Shown piece after piece: positions 11,292 through 23,290 of a stretch of DNA of 64,000 nt. Within the stretch, counting starts at the first letter, position 1. Each line of letters begins with the position of its first letter. Made by a program: the position numbers and the translations under genes. The stretch lies in NCBI RefSeq assembly GCF_000264905.1, contig NW_006763141.1, forward strand, positions 1,555,512-1,619,511. Reading direction: 5' to 3'. Under the pieces are notes generated by a model. It was not told the origin of the DNA and searched no databases. It saw only the letters and a program-made list of their open reading frames with translations. Source of the stretch: Stereum hirsutum FP-91666 SS1 (taxonomy: Eukaryota; Basidiomycota; Agaricomycetes; Russulales; Stereaceae).

Positions 11292-13385
11292 CTACTCCTC
11301 ACAATCTTCGAGAAATTTGTCAAGATCGTCTAGTGTCGTACAGAGGAAGAAATCGTCTGGCGACGATGGCTCGGGATTGTCACTATCCAGTTCGGCTTCC
11401 TCCTTGAGATTATCAACCAATATCCTCTCCAGTCCATAGGCTAGTTTGCGAAGGAAGTCTATCGGGACTCCGAAATGCGGTGGAGACCATTGATGTATTG
11501 TCGAGTGGGTCCCGAAAAGTAGGAGTTTGGGAGGAGGACAGACGCCTGGTGGGTGTCTTAGGTAGGCGGGTTGATAGTATTGATATAGCTGCCAACAGCA
11601 CCAGCAGCATCTCTTGCTGACGGCTATCGGAGTCTGCTCAGCCTACTCAACGAGTTACTATAGAGGCGAAGGAGACATTTGAGGCAACCTGGACGAACCT
11701 GAAACATATCAAGAAGTTTGTTTCGTCCGTTTTCGTCAATACCCAGTTGCATTTGTGACTCCTTTGAGACGTCGGTCCACGAGAACGAGCGAGAAAGAGT
11801 CATCATGACTGCTTCCGCATGTATCGTTGATTCCTCGGATCGGTTCCTCAGACGATCGTCTAGAGCGGTGCTCAACAAAGCTTGATCCAGATGCCGCAAG
11901 CGAGTGTCTTTTAGGATTCGGGCCTTGAATTCGGTCGCGAGACCGTCAGTGGTGGAGGCGACAGAATGAGGAACAGTGATAATATGTGCGCGTATAGGTA
12001 ATGGAATGGATTTGCCGACAACTTGAAGACATTCTACGGCCGCGGGCCATGCGACGATTGAATTTAAGTAGTGGATAATGGGATTGCGTGATGTGGCGGA
12101 CATAAGATCGTCGGCGAATACTATGATGATGGAAGATTTCATTAGAAACGTACAGAATCTGCGCAAAGCTAAGATGAAAAAAATACCATGGTCTTCGTCT
12201 TCGTTGGTCGCTTCTCCACCAGGCCCAAACCGACCGAGGTCCGCAGCTTTCACTTCTGCTCGTTCGTTATTTGTGAGAATGGGGGCTAGAGAAGCGGAAT
12301 GAAAGGTGGGAACATACGTCCAAATGGTTTCATCCCCATTTTTGCCGCAAGAGTTCCATCGGACAGGAGAAAATCGAGGATGTGGCACCGTAACAATGCC
12401 TGAAATATAAGCAGATGCTTAAGACCCTCGACACATCTCCGCTCGTTCTCTGCGGGTTCCTTTATACAGTTTTCGTCAGTGACAAAAACGCCTCTCAGGC
12501 TAGCGAAGGTGTTCGTAAGAGCTTTGATCCATTGGCCGACAGTGTCTGCAGTCACTAGATAGGTAGCGTATCTGGAGCTAGCGGCAGGCGTCCCTTGGTC
12601 CAGAGGGAGAACATTGTAGTGATCTCTGAGCCAGCCATGTATGATATCGGAGGCTTCAATCGCTTTGGGTAAACTAAGTCGTTCGCAGAGGTCAGATACG
12701 CCGTAACCTGCAAGCGTATCCATAGGGTGTTTCTCCCAGATCTGCCCGCCTTTGAGAATGCGTGCCGCAATCTTACGAAATGCATGGTTGATGATGTATA
12801 GGTAACAATTGGTGTGGTCGATACGTGCCTCCGTGGCTTCTGGAGATCCCGGGTTGTTACCAGGTGAGCGGATCAGTTCGATGATGGATAGCACGTTCGT
12901 TCAGTGTGAGTTGTGACTGCCAGCAAAGATAAAAACGACGAGAAGTCAACAACTTGCTCGGCACCGATATACTTGGTTCTGATCAGCGAGAACGTGTTGA
13001 GTAAGGCGTACTCTAGTTCCGGCTCCGACCATCGTTTGAGGAACTCCTTGCCACTCGCCGTCGGTATTAGCTGTTTCAATGATATCGGCCACGAAGATGC
13101 TTTCTCGCCTGCATCCTCACTAGCGACAATGAGAACGTCGATGAACTGGCGCCGGACATTCGCCGTTATAGTAATGGTACGAGAGGAGTTGTTTCTATGA
13201 ATATTTCCGGTGTTCAAAAGGGTAGTAACATGCTGTAGGATGCGGAGGGTTTGGTTGGAGTGGTCCTTGGCTACCGCCGGCGGGTCTGGTCGCCGTGACT
13301 GTAAAGCGGCGGAAGCGAAAGTTATGAAAGAGGACAGTTTTTCCCGCTCTTCTTCGAGGCTTTCGACCGATTCTACGTCTGACAT
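11292..13385 (-). CDS. deaminase-fold protein (OTT_1508-like family), probably carrying one frameshift
   Basis: Reverse-strand pieces: 13385-12318 (N-terminal helical region), 12255-12187, 12120-11699 and 11633-11292. Introns are 62, 66 and 65 nt. The cytidine-deaminase-fold signature is visible: I-H-A-E-A-V-M-M (HAE motif) near 11815-11835, and V-S-K-R-C-C-W-C-C-W (the Cys pair that would hold zinc) at the start of the last exon, followed by F-G-T-H-S-T-I-H-Q-W-S-P-P. Fungal members of this group are inferred from fold to act on nucleic acids or nucleotides; substrates are not known to me. The first exon changes frame near 12897 (from ...HTER to VLSIIELIR). No intron I can find repairs this, although both sides align with the copy at 20.9 kb. 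Either the gene is broken or the assembly has an indel. The domain call rests on motif pattern only. Confidence 0.65.
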
Positions 13386-15560
13386 CTGTAGGTTTGTATC
13401 AGACTGAGAAAACTGATGAAGGAATATACAAGCAAGCACTCGCAGGCGAAGGTTTGGACTCGACCACTGATTTGGGAGTTGAAAGTTCTCCGCAGGTTTC
13501 AAGTTGACTCGGAACGCGGCAATTTGCCGGCGCTTGTGGAAGCCCCGGCAGTCGGCTCCCGGTCTTTGCCGATTCTCGCCACCCTCTCGCGCACGATACC
13601 CTTCCGCTTTCTTCCTCCTGTTTCCTACCATCACCGTCTTATGTCTACCTTTCTAGCTTTACTCAAATTCCTCTGCGAAATATCTCTCTGAATACTATCT
13701 ATCCGTAATATTTGGTGGATTCAGCGCCCGTCGCACGTCACTCCACTGGTGACCCCAACTGTGGCGTATCTTGACTACAGTTTGGGAGCTAGTACCCGCT
13801 AGTACTCGCGTAAAAGCACCCATCTGTCTTATGTTTTCTTGGAGGTAAGTCTCTATATACATTCGTAGCCACATAAATACACAATGGTCTAGCTGGCACC
13901 TCTATCCGGACACGGGCGACTACAGCTGGGCGGTGCGTGGCCCGCAGCCTCTTACCTATGTAAAAAAGCCCAATATATGCGCCCCGAGCTCCTTCTTTTT
14001 CAAATATATACGCACCCATATCTTCATTCTGCAACCTGGGTGCCGCTCTCTAGTCGACGCAACTATGGGTCACAATCTGCCCGGCGTCCTCTTCTCTATT
14101 CTCTCCGATCAAAGTGCCCCTATCCAAAATCCTAGTTCACCGGGCCACCGGCCTGACTAGATTAGGACAACAGATTGAGGTATGGATCGGACCCAAATCG
14201 GACCGCTCTGTCTTTTCGCGGTATCGGTGCCGCAGCTCCAGGTTTTCGAGTCGCCATTGTCTTTGTGACTGGGCAGGCTTCTGCATGCTGCTGGACTCGG
14301 TTATCTGCAGCTGCACTCTGACTGCCAGTGTGTCAAGGATCGCAGTGATGTTGAGAATAGTGGATGGAATGATTTTGTACGAATCCAGCCGTACTTCTGT
14401 CTGTACTAGTGGCACTCCTGACACAATTCTGTGTGCTGGAGATCGACATTTGCTCGTCGTCCCGTGGGTTTCGGAGCGTGATTGTGGTTAAATAACACTC
14501 AAGTTCCCGCCGAAATGCAAAGTCTCCCAGTTATCCTGATCGACGCGGACAGCACCTCGAGGTCTGTTCTGCTCTTCCCTTCAAAATTCTTACCCTGTGC
14601 TAACTTCTATCACTATATTAAGGTGCTTCGGGTCCGATGTTCATTTCTGCTTGAGCGCAGCTGCAAGTTCGTCTGTTTTTGGTGCGTCATGAGTCGATGT
14701 CTGTCATTGTCGACAGTGTAACTCGGAGTACTCGGTCAGTAGGTCATTGCCCTAGCACAGTATTCGCAGTTTTTCGACTTATGGTGATTGCTGCTCACAG
14801 TTGTCCTCAGAGTCGATAAAATACTTCAGCACTCATTCCAAATGGACACGTCTTTCTTGGGAGTTATTCTTAGCAGGCATGATATTTGACAGTTCGCGCT
14901 ACAAGATCGTTACCACAAGGTGTGTTCTTCGCTTCATATTACCTTCGTCTTCGTGTTCATATATAGAATATACCAGAAACATAGATCTTGGTCCTCGAGC
15001 CTCAATGTCCCGAAGTCCCGAGCGGTTCTCCTAAACCGATTTGCCTCCATCTTGGAGCCACCGTACGGAGCGACGTCCGAGACAACTTTCGACAATCGAC
15101 ATCCGGCGGTCTAACTGCTTTATTTACCGGAGCGGCATTCCAAGTCTTCTGCTTCAAGTGAGACCCTCCATAGAACCGCTCTTCCAATTTACCGACGTGT
15201 GCTCGAGGAGGTGAGTGTGCCGTATGGTTGAGCGCCGGGTGGTGTGGCGGTGGCGCTGGGGGTGCCGAGAATGGAAGGAGGTTGGAGGAGCCGCGGTTCC
15301 CACGCGCCCGAGAGGTGCTTCTCGGACTTTGTGCACGCCGTCATTGGGAGAGAGCGCTGTCGGAGACGCTCTCAGAGCTCTCTCACCAGCCTCCACGACA
15401 TCATTCTACCTGTGCTCCATTCTTTTCCTATTTCGTGCTCGAGATCACGCAGTACATGACAGCTGTGCGCCCTCTACCCGCTGTCCCTATATAACGCGTC
15501 CTCTCTTTACCCGAGTCACCCATCCCGCTCACTACCTTCCCCCATCCCTCTCACGCCCTG
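13386..15560. other. spacer between the deaminase-like gene and the kinase gene
   Basis: About 2.2 kb with only short, overlapping frames. The final 100 bases are the kinase promoter region, with a TATATAA-like box near 15488-15494, about 70 bp before the kinase ATG. The left end holds the 5' flank of the deaminase-like gene. No mobile element recognised. Confidence 0.5.
15486..15496 (+). promoter_or_regulatory. TATA-like box of the kinase gene
   Basis: A TATATAA-type sequence about 70 bp upstream of the ATG at 15561, in an otherwise C/T-rich promoter. Position and sequence fit a core promoter; function is inferred. Confidence 0.45.
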
Positions 15561-18500
15561 ATGTTTTCAAAATCATCTTCGAGTGGGAAGTCGTCCGCGG
15601 TGCCCTCCAAGGCGCCTTCCAATCCGAAAGCATCGCCCGGATCGTCTACCTCGTCGTCGTCATCCAAGTCTCCTGCAGTACTCTCACCCCCTCAGATCGC
15701 ACACGCTGTCTCCGATCCCACACCCACCGTGCACATTTCTTCTCCATTGAATCCTTCTACCAGTAGCCCGCGTATCGCACAATCCCCACAGACAACCCCG
15801 AAAGCAGGCGTCACTCCACTACCAGCGTCTTCGACCGGCCATACGCGCGGCCCCTCGTTCTCATCTAGCACTCCTCCACCAACTATCTCTCGTGCTGATG
15901 GTCCTCCCTCTGGCATTCATCTTTCGCGCGGACAGACGCATTCTGCGCCTCTGACTCCGCCAGATCTCCCCATCACTCGTATCCATTCCAACCCACTCCC
16001 AGATACGAAGTCCACTTCATCGATCTCCACAATAGTCTTCAGCGCCGCGAGTACATTCCGAAGCAGATCGAACTCGAGGTCTAGGTCTCGCGATCCCCAG
16101 GTCCGCCGGCGAGAGGACGAGGAAGGTGAAGGGATATCGCCTGGTTCAACTTGGTGGAGTCCGAAGAAGCACCCACCAAGGCCGTGGACGGAGGGCGCGC
16201 AGAAGAAGAAGACAATTCCGGTAGAGCAGATGGAGGGCTATGTGCATACGAAAGACGTACGTCCATTTTTAGATATTGGTGATCTATCTTCGGGAAGGCG
16301 GTGAATTGTCTAAAACATCATGCTGACTCGGGAGTTGTATAGCGCGTCGTTGAGGCCGCAGCGTCCGTCCTCGGCACCACTGCACGAGTGGCACACGAAA
16401 TCTTGTTTGCCGGAGTTGATCTGTTACGCTTCGCTCCGATCCCTGGCCTCGAACTCGCCGGGCGTACACTTCTGGAGATTTGGGATGCGCTTGAGATGGT
16501 TGAGGTGAGCGTGCTTCCCTTGTGTTTTCTTCGACGCTGTGCTGATAACTCCCTCAGATGAACCGTCTCGCTTGTCTTCGTCTTACAGAGCGCTGTGCCG
16601 ACATCTTGCTCTCCGTCCGCCAGGAGATTCTCGACGCTGGGAACGCCGTGAATGTGGAACTCGAAGCTCCCATCGCCAAACTGAACGAGTAAGCATCCAT
16701 CCTCTGACGCCTATACCGGCATCCAATCCTCGAGTCTGTTTGTCTGATCGGCCTTGACTATGATCGACAGGTCGTTTGGTAATGTGTTCACTTTTTTGAA
16801 GAAGCAAACCCACCGCCCTTTCCTCCACCGGTACTTGAAACGTGATGAGATTCTGCGCGAAATCTCCTCTTGTGACGCGGGTTTGAGTGACGCTCTCGGG
16901 ATGTTCGGGGTGAGTCATTTCGAACATCATATCTCCATTAGTTTTTGAGATCTGATCCCTCTTTGTTGGGCGTCTAGCTATCCATCCAAATCCGGACGCT
17001 CAAGCTCATCCAAGCGAACGAAGCCCGCCGGCAGAAAGACGCCGCAGACGCCGCAGAACTCCTCGCGTCCTCGCTAGGCCTCGATCTGTCAATCCCAGAC
17101 CCGAACACTCTACCTCCGTCCAACATTCCTCTCCTCGCTGCACCAGAACCCACCACCGCCATTCCGACACCCTCATCACCCAGTCAGATTCACACTCTCC
17201 TTCAAAGGGTCCGCATGCAACAGAACGAGGCAGATCAGGCCCATGATCTCGCAGATTTACGACAACTCATGCGCACGGCTCTTCAGACGAACAACGATGC
17301 TACGATGATCGAGGTGTTGCAGGTCGGGAGGGATGAGATGCCGGAGGCGATCAAGACTTTGCAGAGAGCTTTGGAGAAGGAGGTGGAGAAGGAATTCGAG
17401 GCCGAAGGGACCTCTACGGCCATGACGATTACCGCCTCTACCTCTGCGACTCTCGAGGACGAGGAAGAAGCGATTCGGAAAGGTTGGAAGCCGAAGGGTT
17501 TGAAGCGACAGAGGGCGTTCACGGTCACCAGCGCTGGTGCTACGACTGCTCCCAGCGGCAACCCCATCTCTCGCTCCGGGACGTACGTCAGCACGCATAG
17601 TTCAGCGAGCGGGAGCTCGACCTCGAAGACCTCTAAGGATACGCTCGATCGCGAGTTCATGGAAATCGGCATCGACTGTCTCCGACGTATCTCTGGCACT
17701 CACGACCAGCCTCTTCCTCCCTGGACCATCACTCGCTACGAAGTCGACCTGGAACGGAAGATCGGGGTAGGCTTCTTCAGTGACGTCTACAAGGGCAAGT
17801 GGAGGGATCATGAGGTGGCGATCAAGGTCCTTGCGGAGACGACGCCGAGGAATATGTTCATCCACGAGATCCATATGTGGAAGACTCTCGTGCATCCGAA
17901 CGTGTTGGAGTTGTTGGGTGCTTCGAGCGCGAGTGGGGACCCGCCTTGGTTCTTCGTCAGTCCGTATTTTGAGAATGGGAGTTTGGTGGAGTATTTGAGG
18001 GGGTTGGAAGTGGGGACGAATGTGGATTATTTGAGGATGGTGCATGAGGTGGCGAAGGGGATGGCATACCTGCATTCGAGGGGTGTTTTGCACGGTGATT
18101 TGAAGGTACGTCCTCTTGCTATCGTTTTCACATTAGAAGTTATCTGACCTGGAGGGTTTCTTTAGGGTGCCAATATTCTCGTCGACGCTCATATGCACTG
18201 CGTCATCTCTGACTTTGGGCAGAGCGAGATGAAGTCTGAAGCGCTAAGGATCAGTGGTACCGCTCCCCCTCGTACGTTGACTTTCACACTTTCCGTCCTT
18301 CTTGTGCTGACATCAACGTTGCAGGCGGTACCTTACGGTGGCAAGCTCCTGAGCTCATGTCTGGAGCGCACGGAGTCCTTACTGCTGAAATCGACGTCTA
18401 CGCCTTCGCTATCACCTGCGTCGAGATCATAGGCAAAGGTGCCCTGCCTTGGGCTTTGACGGACGACGATGCCGTGCGACGCTTCGTTCTTGGTACGTTT

Positions 18501-20183
18501 CTCGCCGTGATACAAATTTGATGATTCTGACGATTATTGTAAATCCTTAGAGAACAACATGCGCCCCCCAGTACCTCTCAATCCCACCTGCCCCTCGGGC
18601 GTCAATAGCATTATCGAGGCATGTTGGAACAGGGACCCGAAGCTTCGACCCACGTTTACCACCATCGAACGTGATGTTGAGAGGTTACGACTGCAGCTTG
18701 GGTCGCCTCTTCCGGACTCTCCGCGTCCTTCCAGTGTACTGTCTATGATTCGACACGAAGAACACGAGCATGATCGGCCGTCGCCAGACATGCATCCTAT
18801 ACCTTTGCCTGGCACTTCGCGTAAGTTTTCGATGATATTTTGTTCCAATTTATTCAATTAATCAATCTCTACAGCGCGAGATGACCTGATAGTCGGTTCC
18901 TTGGGGTCCTTGTCGTCAGACGCGACCTACACTACAGCTGTGGGCGACTTACCTCGCAGCGGACTCGAGTTCACCAACATGCACGACGACCACACGACAG
19001 AGAGGGGACACGGGTCGATACTTTTCCAGCCAAGCCCTACCAGCGTCGCATCATCCACTGGTACTCGTACACCTGACGACAGCGAGTCGGAGAGGAGTGT
19101 CTTGTTGCCTCAGTCTGGCTTCCTGTCGCCACCTCCACTCGATTCGGCTGCGGCGGAGGCGAGGGACGAAAGGAGATATAGGATGCTGTTGCAGCATGAG
19201 TATCACACTTCTCGTCAGTTTTCAATCGTTATTCTGTGACGTGTATCTCTGGCTGACGTTGATATTCGACGACATAGTGACTCTGCCACTGTGGTCGCCT
19301 GCTCCTGTGGCGGTCGGAGCGGTGGGCTACCTCGATCGCCCAAGTGGTACTTTCGTGACGTTGTTCAACTCTTACGATCCTACGAGGACTTCGAAAGGGC
19401 GTGCGAATCTCATCCCCAGTCTTTCGGGGTATGGAAAGGTGTCGCAGGGAAGGCAAAGGCAGGATAAGCGGAATGCGGCGTTGAGAGGGTATGACATGGT
19501 CCAGGGTATGATCTCTCGCAGTAAGGGAGATGGCTCTGCTGCGTGCGTTTTCTCTTAACTTCAATCTGTCAGCGCTATGCAATTGCTGACCGTTCGTTGC
19601 GCTTTTCAACAGAAATACCATCTGCCGCACTCAGCCTTTCCAGCTGCGCGCGGGACACAAGACGGCGTACCTCTATGCCGAGTCGACCATGTATCGGTAT
19701 ATGGAGGAGTTGGAGGTGACGAAGCAGTGGTTCCAGGGAAATATTGACCATATCCTGGAGCTCTACGGGAAGGATCACTCTGTGACGAAGGAGGATGTCT
19801 TCCTTGGTACGTTGTTGATCTTCCTGCTTGTGTCCGATTTGTGGCATAAAACTAACTTTGTGTTTGTTCTTGTAGTCATCGGTACCCTGGAAGCTCCCGA
19901 CTACGCTATGTTCGTCAGCCACAACCACCCCGATGGCCAGATCAACTTCAACGTGTATACTGGAGCACGCCCCGGACAGCCATGGGGCTACTTCTCCACG
20001 ACCAGTACCGCGACCTTGTCGAACTCGATGCTCGGAGGTCCGGTATACCACGAGAGCATGGAGGGCAACACCGATTCGGCCAGCAAAGTATCGTCTGTAC
20101 AATCGTCGTCGGCGCCGTGGGACACGGTCTTGCTGGCGAGACTGAGGTTCAAGCCTGATGTGGCGGAACCTACTTCACTATAA
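15561..20183 (+). CDS. TKL-type protein kinase with N-terminal helical bundle, 12 exons, 1301 aa
   Basis: Exons: 15561-16256, 16343-16504, 16558-16688, 16771-16909, 16978-18105, 18166-18271, 18325-18492, 18551-18820, 18875-19213, 19278-19542, 19613-19806 and 19876-20183. Every phase joins. Residues 1-232 are Ser/Pro-rich and disordered. Residues about 233-410 form an alpha-helical stretch (F-A-P-I-P-G-L-E-L-A-G, C-A-D-I-L-L-S-V, F-L-H-R-Y-L-K-R, L-S-D-A-L-G-M-F-G) like the four-helix bundle at the front of MLKL-like and other fungal death or defence kinases. The kinase domain starts near 632 and shows the Gly loop GVGFFSDVYKG, VAIK Lys659, HGDLKGAN (Asp750), DFG Asp768 and APE Glu797. The HRD Arg is Gly, as is usual in fungal TKLs, so activity is plausible. 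After a Ser-rich linker, residues about 1050-1301 form a second conserved-looking domain (L-W-S-P-A-P-V-A-V-G-A-V-G-Y-L and F-V-S-H-N-H-P-D-G-Q-I) that I cannot name. Confidence 0.88.
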
Positions 20184-20872
20184 CATCCTCCATCCATTAT
20201 CTCACAGACATTTTGCCTCTTGCATTCATTCTATTCCTATCTTCGCTCTTTCATCCGCCTACATTATCATCATGACTTTGTCTCATTCGCTCTCACATTT
20301 CTTACATTGCCTGTGGATCATCTGCATCGTTCGTCAGCTCAACCAAATCCCATCTTGTACGCCCCAACATTGTGATCGGACACACGTTATATATCCTTAT
20401 ACCTCTTGAAGCTACGTAGCATTTTTTTTGACTCGAGAAATACGCACAGATACGGACTGCAACTGTTGACTCGGAAAGTGGTCGTTGTTGTGTTATGTTG
20501 GCGTCGCGACTTGTACCAAACCTGTACTGTACTTCCTGTATTCAACTTGTCCGGTTTTTTGCCGGTTTTCAGCACAAAATGTGTATTCACGGATGTGTAT
20601 TATTTGTTGTGGCTATGCTGATGCGATATCCCTTGGTCTACAGACGATTGAGAGGTTACCTCGAGCTACACTCAAAGCTCAAAGTACGAGTCAGTGACCA
20701 GACTCCAGAGACCGCGACGCCGTGTGCTCGGAGAGCACCGCCACACTCCAATTGTGGCGCGACTCGGACGAGAAAAAGACAAGTGCTCTTCTTCCTTCCC
20801 CGATTGTTGTTTCCCGGTATTGCTGGACTTTATCCACGAGATCATCAGCTTCCATCCTAACCTATCATTAGG
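20184..20872. other. short spacer after the kinase gene
   Basis: The 3' flank of the kinase gene and the 5' flank of the broken deaminase-like copy. T-rich, short frames only; nothing else recognised. Confidence 0.5.
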
Positions 20873-22017
20873 ATGTCTGATACAGAGCCAGCAACGGAGC
20901 GCGAGCATCTGTCCGCATTCATAACGCTCGTCACCACCGCTTTACGAGGTCGCCGTCCACACACCTACAGAGAGCAAGAAATACGCAGACGATACGTTCA
21001 GGATCCTACAGCACATCAATACTATTTTGAATACTGGGACTACGGGAAATGTCAACGATGACAACGCTAGTCGGGTCGTCGCCATCACCGCAAACGTTCG
21101 ACCAACGTCTATTGACACACTCGTACTGGTCAGTCAGAACACAAGGACGACCCTTTCTCCGAAGACCATAGAGCTGGAGTCCTTGGAGTCGGACGTGAGT
21201 GGAGAGGAGGTTCTTCAGCAGTGGAGTAAAAGAGAGTAGGTCTTTTTCAGTCGTTCTCTCATCTTTGACGAAGTGAGCCGCGAGTTTATGAACCTTTCAT
21301 GGCCGTTGCAAAGCCCTGCGTCACACTATGAGAATATTTTTGCCATCCTCGAGACTTTTCGTCTGTTTGAGCGTCACCCCCAGTCTTCTGAGGCTATCCA
21401 AAACCTCTGTGTCAAGTTTCATCTCTACATCGTCCACCAAGCCTTTCCCATAATCGCAGCCCGCATCCTCAAAGGTAGCCGGACTTGGGAGAAGCACCCT
21501 ATGGATACCCTTGCCGAATATAATGTCTCGAATCTGCGCGACCGGCTTCCGGTATCGATGATCGACATCGAGATATCCTCCTGGACGTATTCCAAGTTCG
21601 CCTCTTTATCTTTGAAGCCCTTCGCCGCTTCTATCCTGACCGATTAACGCTTGTTTGACAGACTGGGCGATCACCGATTGCCGTCAGCAAGAAATGTTGC
21701 TGGTGTTGTTGGCAGCTGTACCGTTACTGGCACCCACACGACTCGCTCGACGCACCGGGGAGCGCAGGATCCAGGAACGTCGCTCCTCCCAACCTGGCCC
21801 TCTTCGGGACCCACTCGACGATATACCCCTGGTATCCGCCGCAATTCGGAGTCCCCATCGACTTCCTGCGAACCCTGGCGAGAAGGCTTGGGAAGATGCT
21901 AGTCGATGTCCTCAAGGAGGCCTTGAAGCCGAACGGTGGGAGGTCCGGACAGTCATCTGCAGATAGCTCCGACACCCCCCCAAATTGTATTGGATATGCG
22001 TCAGCTCGATGACTTTG
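20873..22017 (+). pseudogene. broken paralogue of the deaminase-like gene, HAE region lost
   Basis: Starts M-S-D-T-E-P like its relative M-S-D-V-E-S, with SAFITLVTTALRGRRP against SSFITFASAALQSRRP. A frameshift follows between about 20960 and 20980, before the readable A-D-D-T-F-R-I-L-Q-H-I-N-T-I-L-N-T-G. An in-frame TAG lies at 21236-21238, after which the same frame resumes (D-E-V-S-R-E-F, I-I-A-A-R-I-L-K-G, W-E-K-H-P-M-D-T-L). At about 21645 the sequence jumps straight to the last exon (I-A-V-S-K-K-C-C-W-C-C-W, F-G-T-H-S-T-I-Y-P-W), open to a stop at 22015-22017. About 200 residues, including the whole HAE segment, are missing. It is inverted relative to the 11-13 kb copy, on the far side of the kinase gene. 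The catalytic half is gone, so no deaminase activity is expected. Confidence 0.75.
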
Positions 22018-22293
22018 TCAATGATTAAGCGAATATGCATATTATGTTCTCGTGTCAGTTACTTCGTTTCAGTCTTATGTGCTGGTGCTTCTGTTCAACA
22101 ACCCGACATGGCCTCGAGATCATGATGTTCCTCGACGAGGTTTTTGATCAGCTGTATTATACGTATCGTGATTCACCGTTTTTAGCCCCTTACAGTTCCA
22201 ATTCAATTGTACGTCCTTTCACCCATGTTCTTCAGATAAACCCATCGAAGTATTATACCGAAACAGCCTTCTATCCGACATTTCGCATCGTAC

Positions 22294-22978
22294 TCATTCA
22301 TCAAGCTCGTACTTTCTGCAACCAACCTCCGCCAACCATCTTTGCCTCATCTGTCGTACAGTCATAGGAATCAAACCCCACCCCATTCCATGACTTCCCC
22401 CTTCAGCTCCGGCGACGGTTACCCAGGACGCAGGAAGATTGCTCTTCGGATGTCTTTCGAATAGCGTCGAGGGGTTAGGCGGCAAAGTGCTACTGTCTCC
22501 GGCGTATTCGATTACCCGGCGGCGTTGACGAGCGGAAAGATAGGGTGTCTCAATGAACGAGAGGATGCGGAGAAGGATTTCGGTTGGAAGGTGGATGGGC
22601 GACTCAGGCTGAGTATCGACATCTGACGAAGCTTGGGAACGCGACAGGGTGAGTTGTGGGAGGAGGATTTGCAGCTCCAACTGGAGCATCGTCGTACTTC
22701 TCGCCATCTGCGGGCCTGAACCCCTAATCAAGAGAGCTCTTGCCAGTCTGAAGAATTCCAGAGCCTCTTTTTGTGTGGAAACATCGAGCTCGGACTGGCG
22801 TTCGTAGGTCTTTTCTCTGAAAATGGCTTGTTGGAAACGCTTAGCATTGATGTTGGCAGAAGTGAGGTATGAATGTATATTAACCTTTACGATAAACAAG
22901 TTTGCTGCGGTTGGGAGGTAAGATGTTCACGGTGCCAAGGAATGAAACCTCTCGGGTATCACGACGAGTGGCAGCCAT
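22294..22978 (-). CDS. small F-box protein, 2 exons, about 210 aa
   Basis: The reverse-strand start ATG is at 22978-22976. Exon 1 (M-A-A-T-R-R-D-T-R-E-V) ends near 22885, and an intron of roughly 45-70 nt follows. I cannot fix the acceptor with confidence because the simplest donor and acceptor differ in phase. The long second exon ends at the stop at 22294. It contains an F-box signature, IHLPTEILLRILSFI, followed by ARQRRRVIEYAGDSSTLP. The short C-terminal tail P-M-T-V-R-Q-M-R-Q-R-W-L-A-E-V-G-C-R resembles the end of other small basidiomycete F-box proteins. F-box proteins link substrates to SCF ubiquitin ligases through Skp1; the substrate is unknown. The gene is divergent from the SUL gene at 23291 with about 312 bp between start codons. 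Confidence 0.75.
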
Positions 22979-23290
22979 AAGTGTGGATGATGTGGTCAAG
23001 AAGAAGGTCAAGAGAAGTCCGGATAAGAAAGAAAGGCCCAACCTTGCGCCTTTATAGAGTCACCAAGAACAATGGAGTTTCAGATGTCTCTTACATGACG
23101 TCTTTTGTCAACCTTTTGCCAACCTTTTCGGACGAGCCTTTGAGGTTGCTTTCAGGCCTCGACTTGTGTGGCGTTGTTGGCTCTCCGATATGGAATTCGA
23201 ACCCCGCAAGCGCCTCATGGCACATTCCTTGATGCCGCCAGCCTCTGACCGTAGATCATCTTGCACCTTTACAAAAGTATTACATTCGAT

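Noticed and set aside
23185..23210. tRNA T-loop-like GGGGTTCGAATTCC on the reverse strand
   Set aside because: No matching acceptor or D arm in the flanks; chance match.
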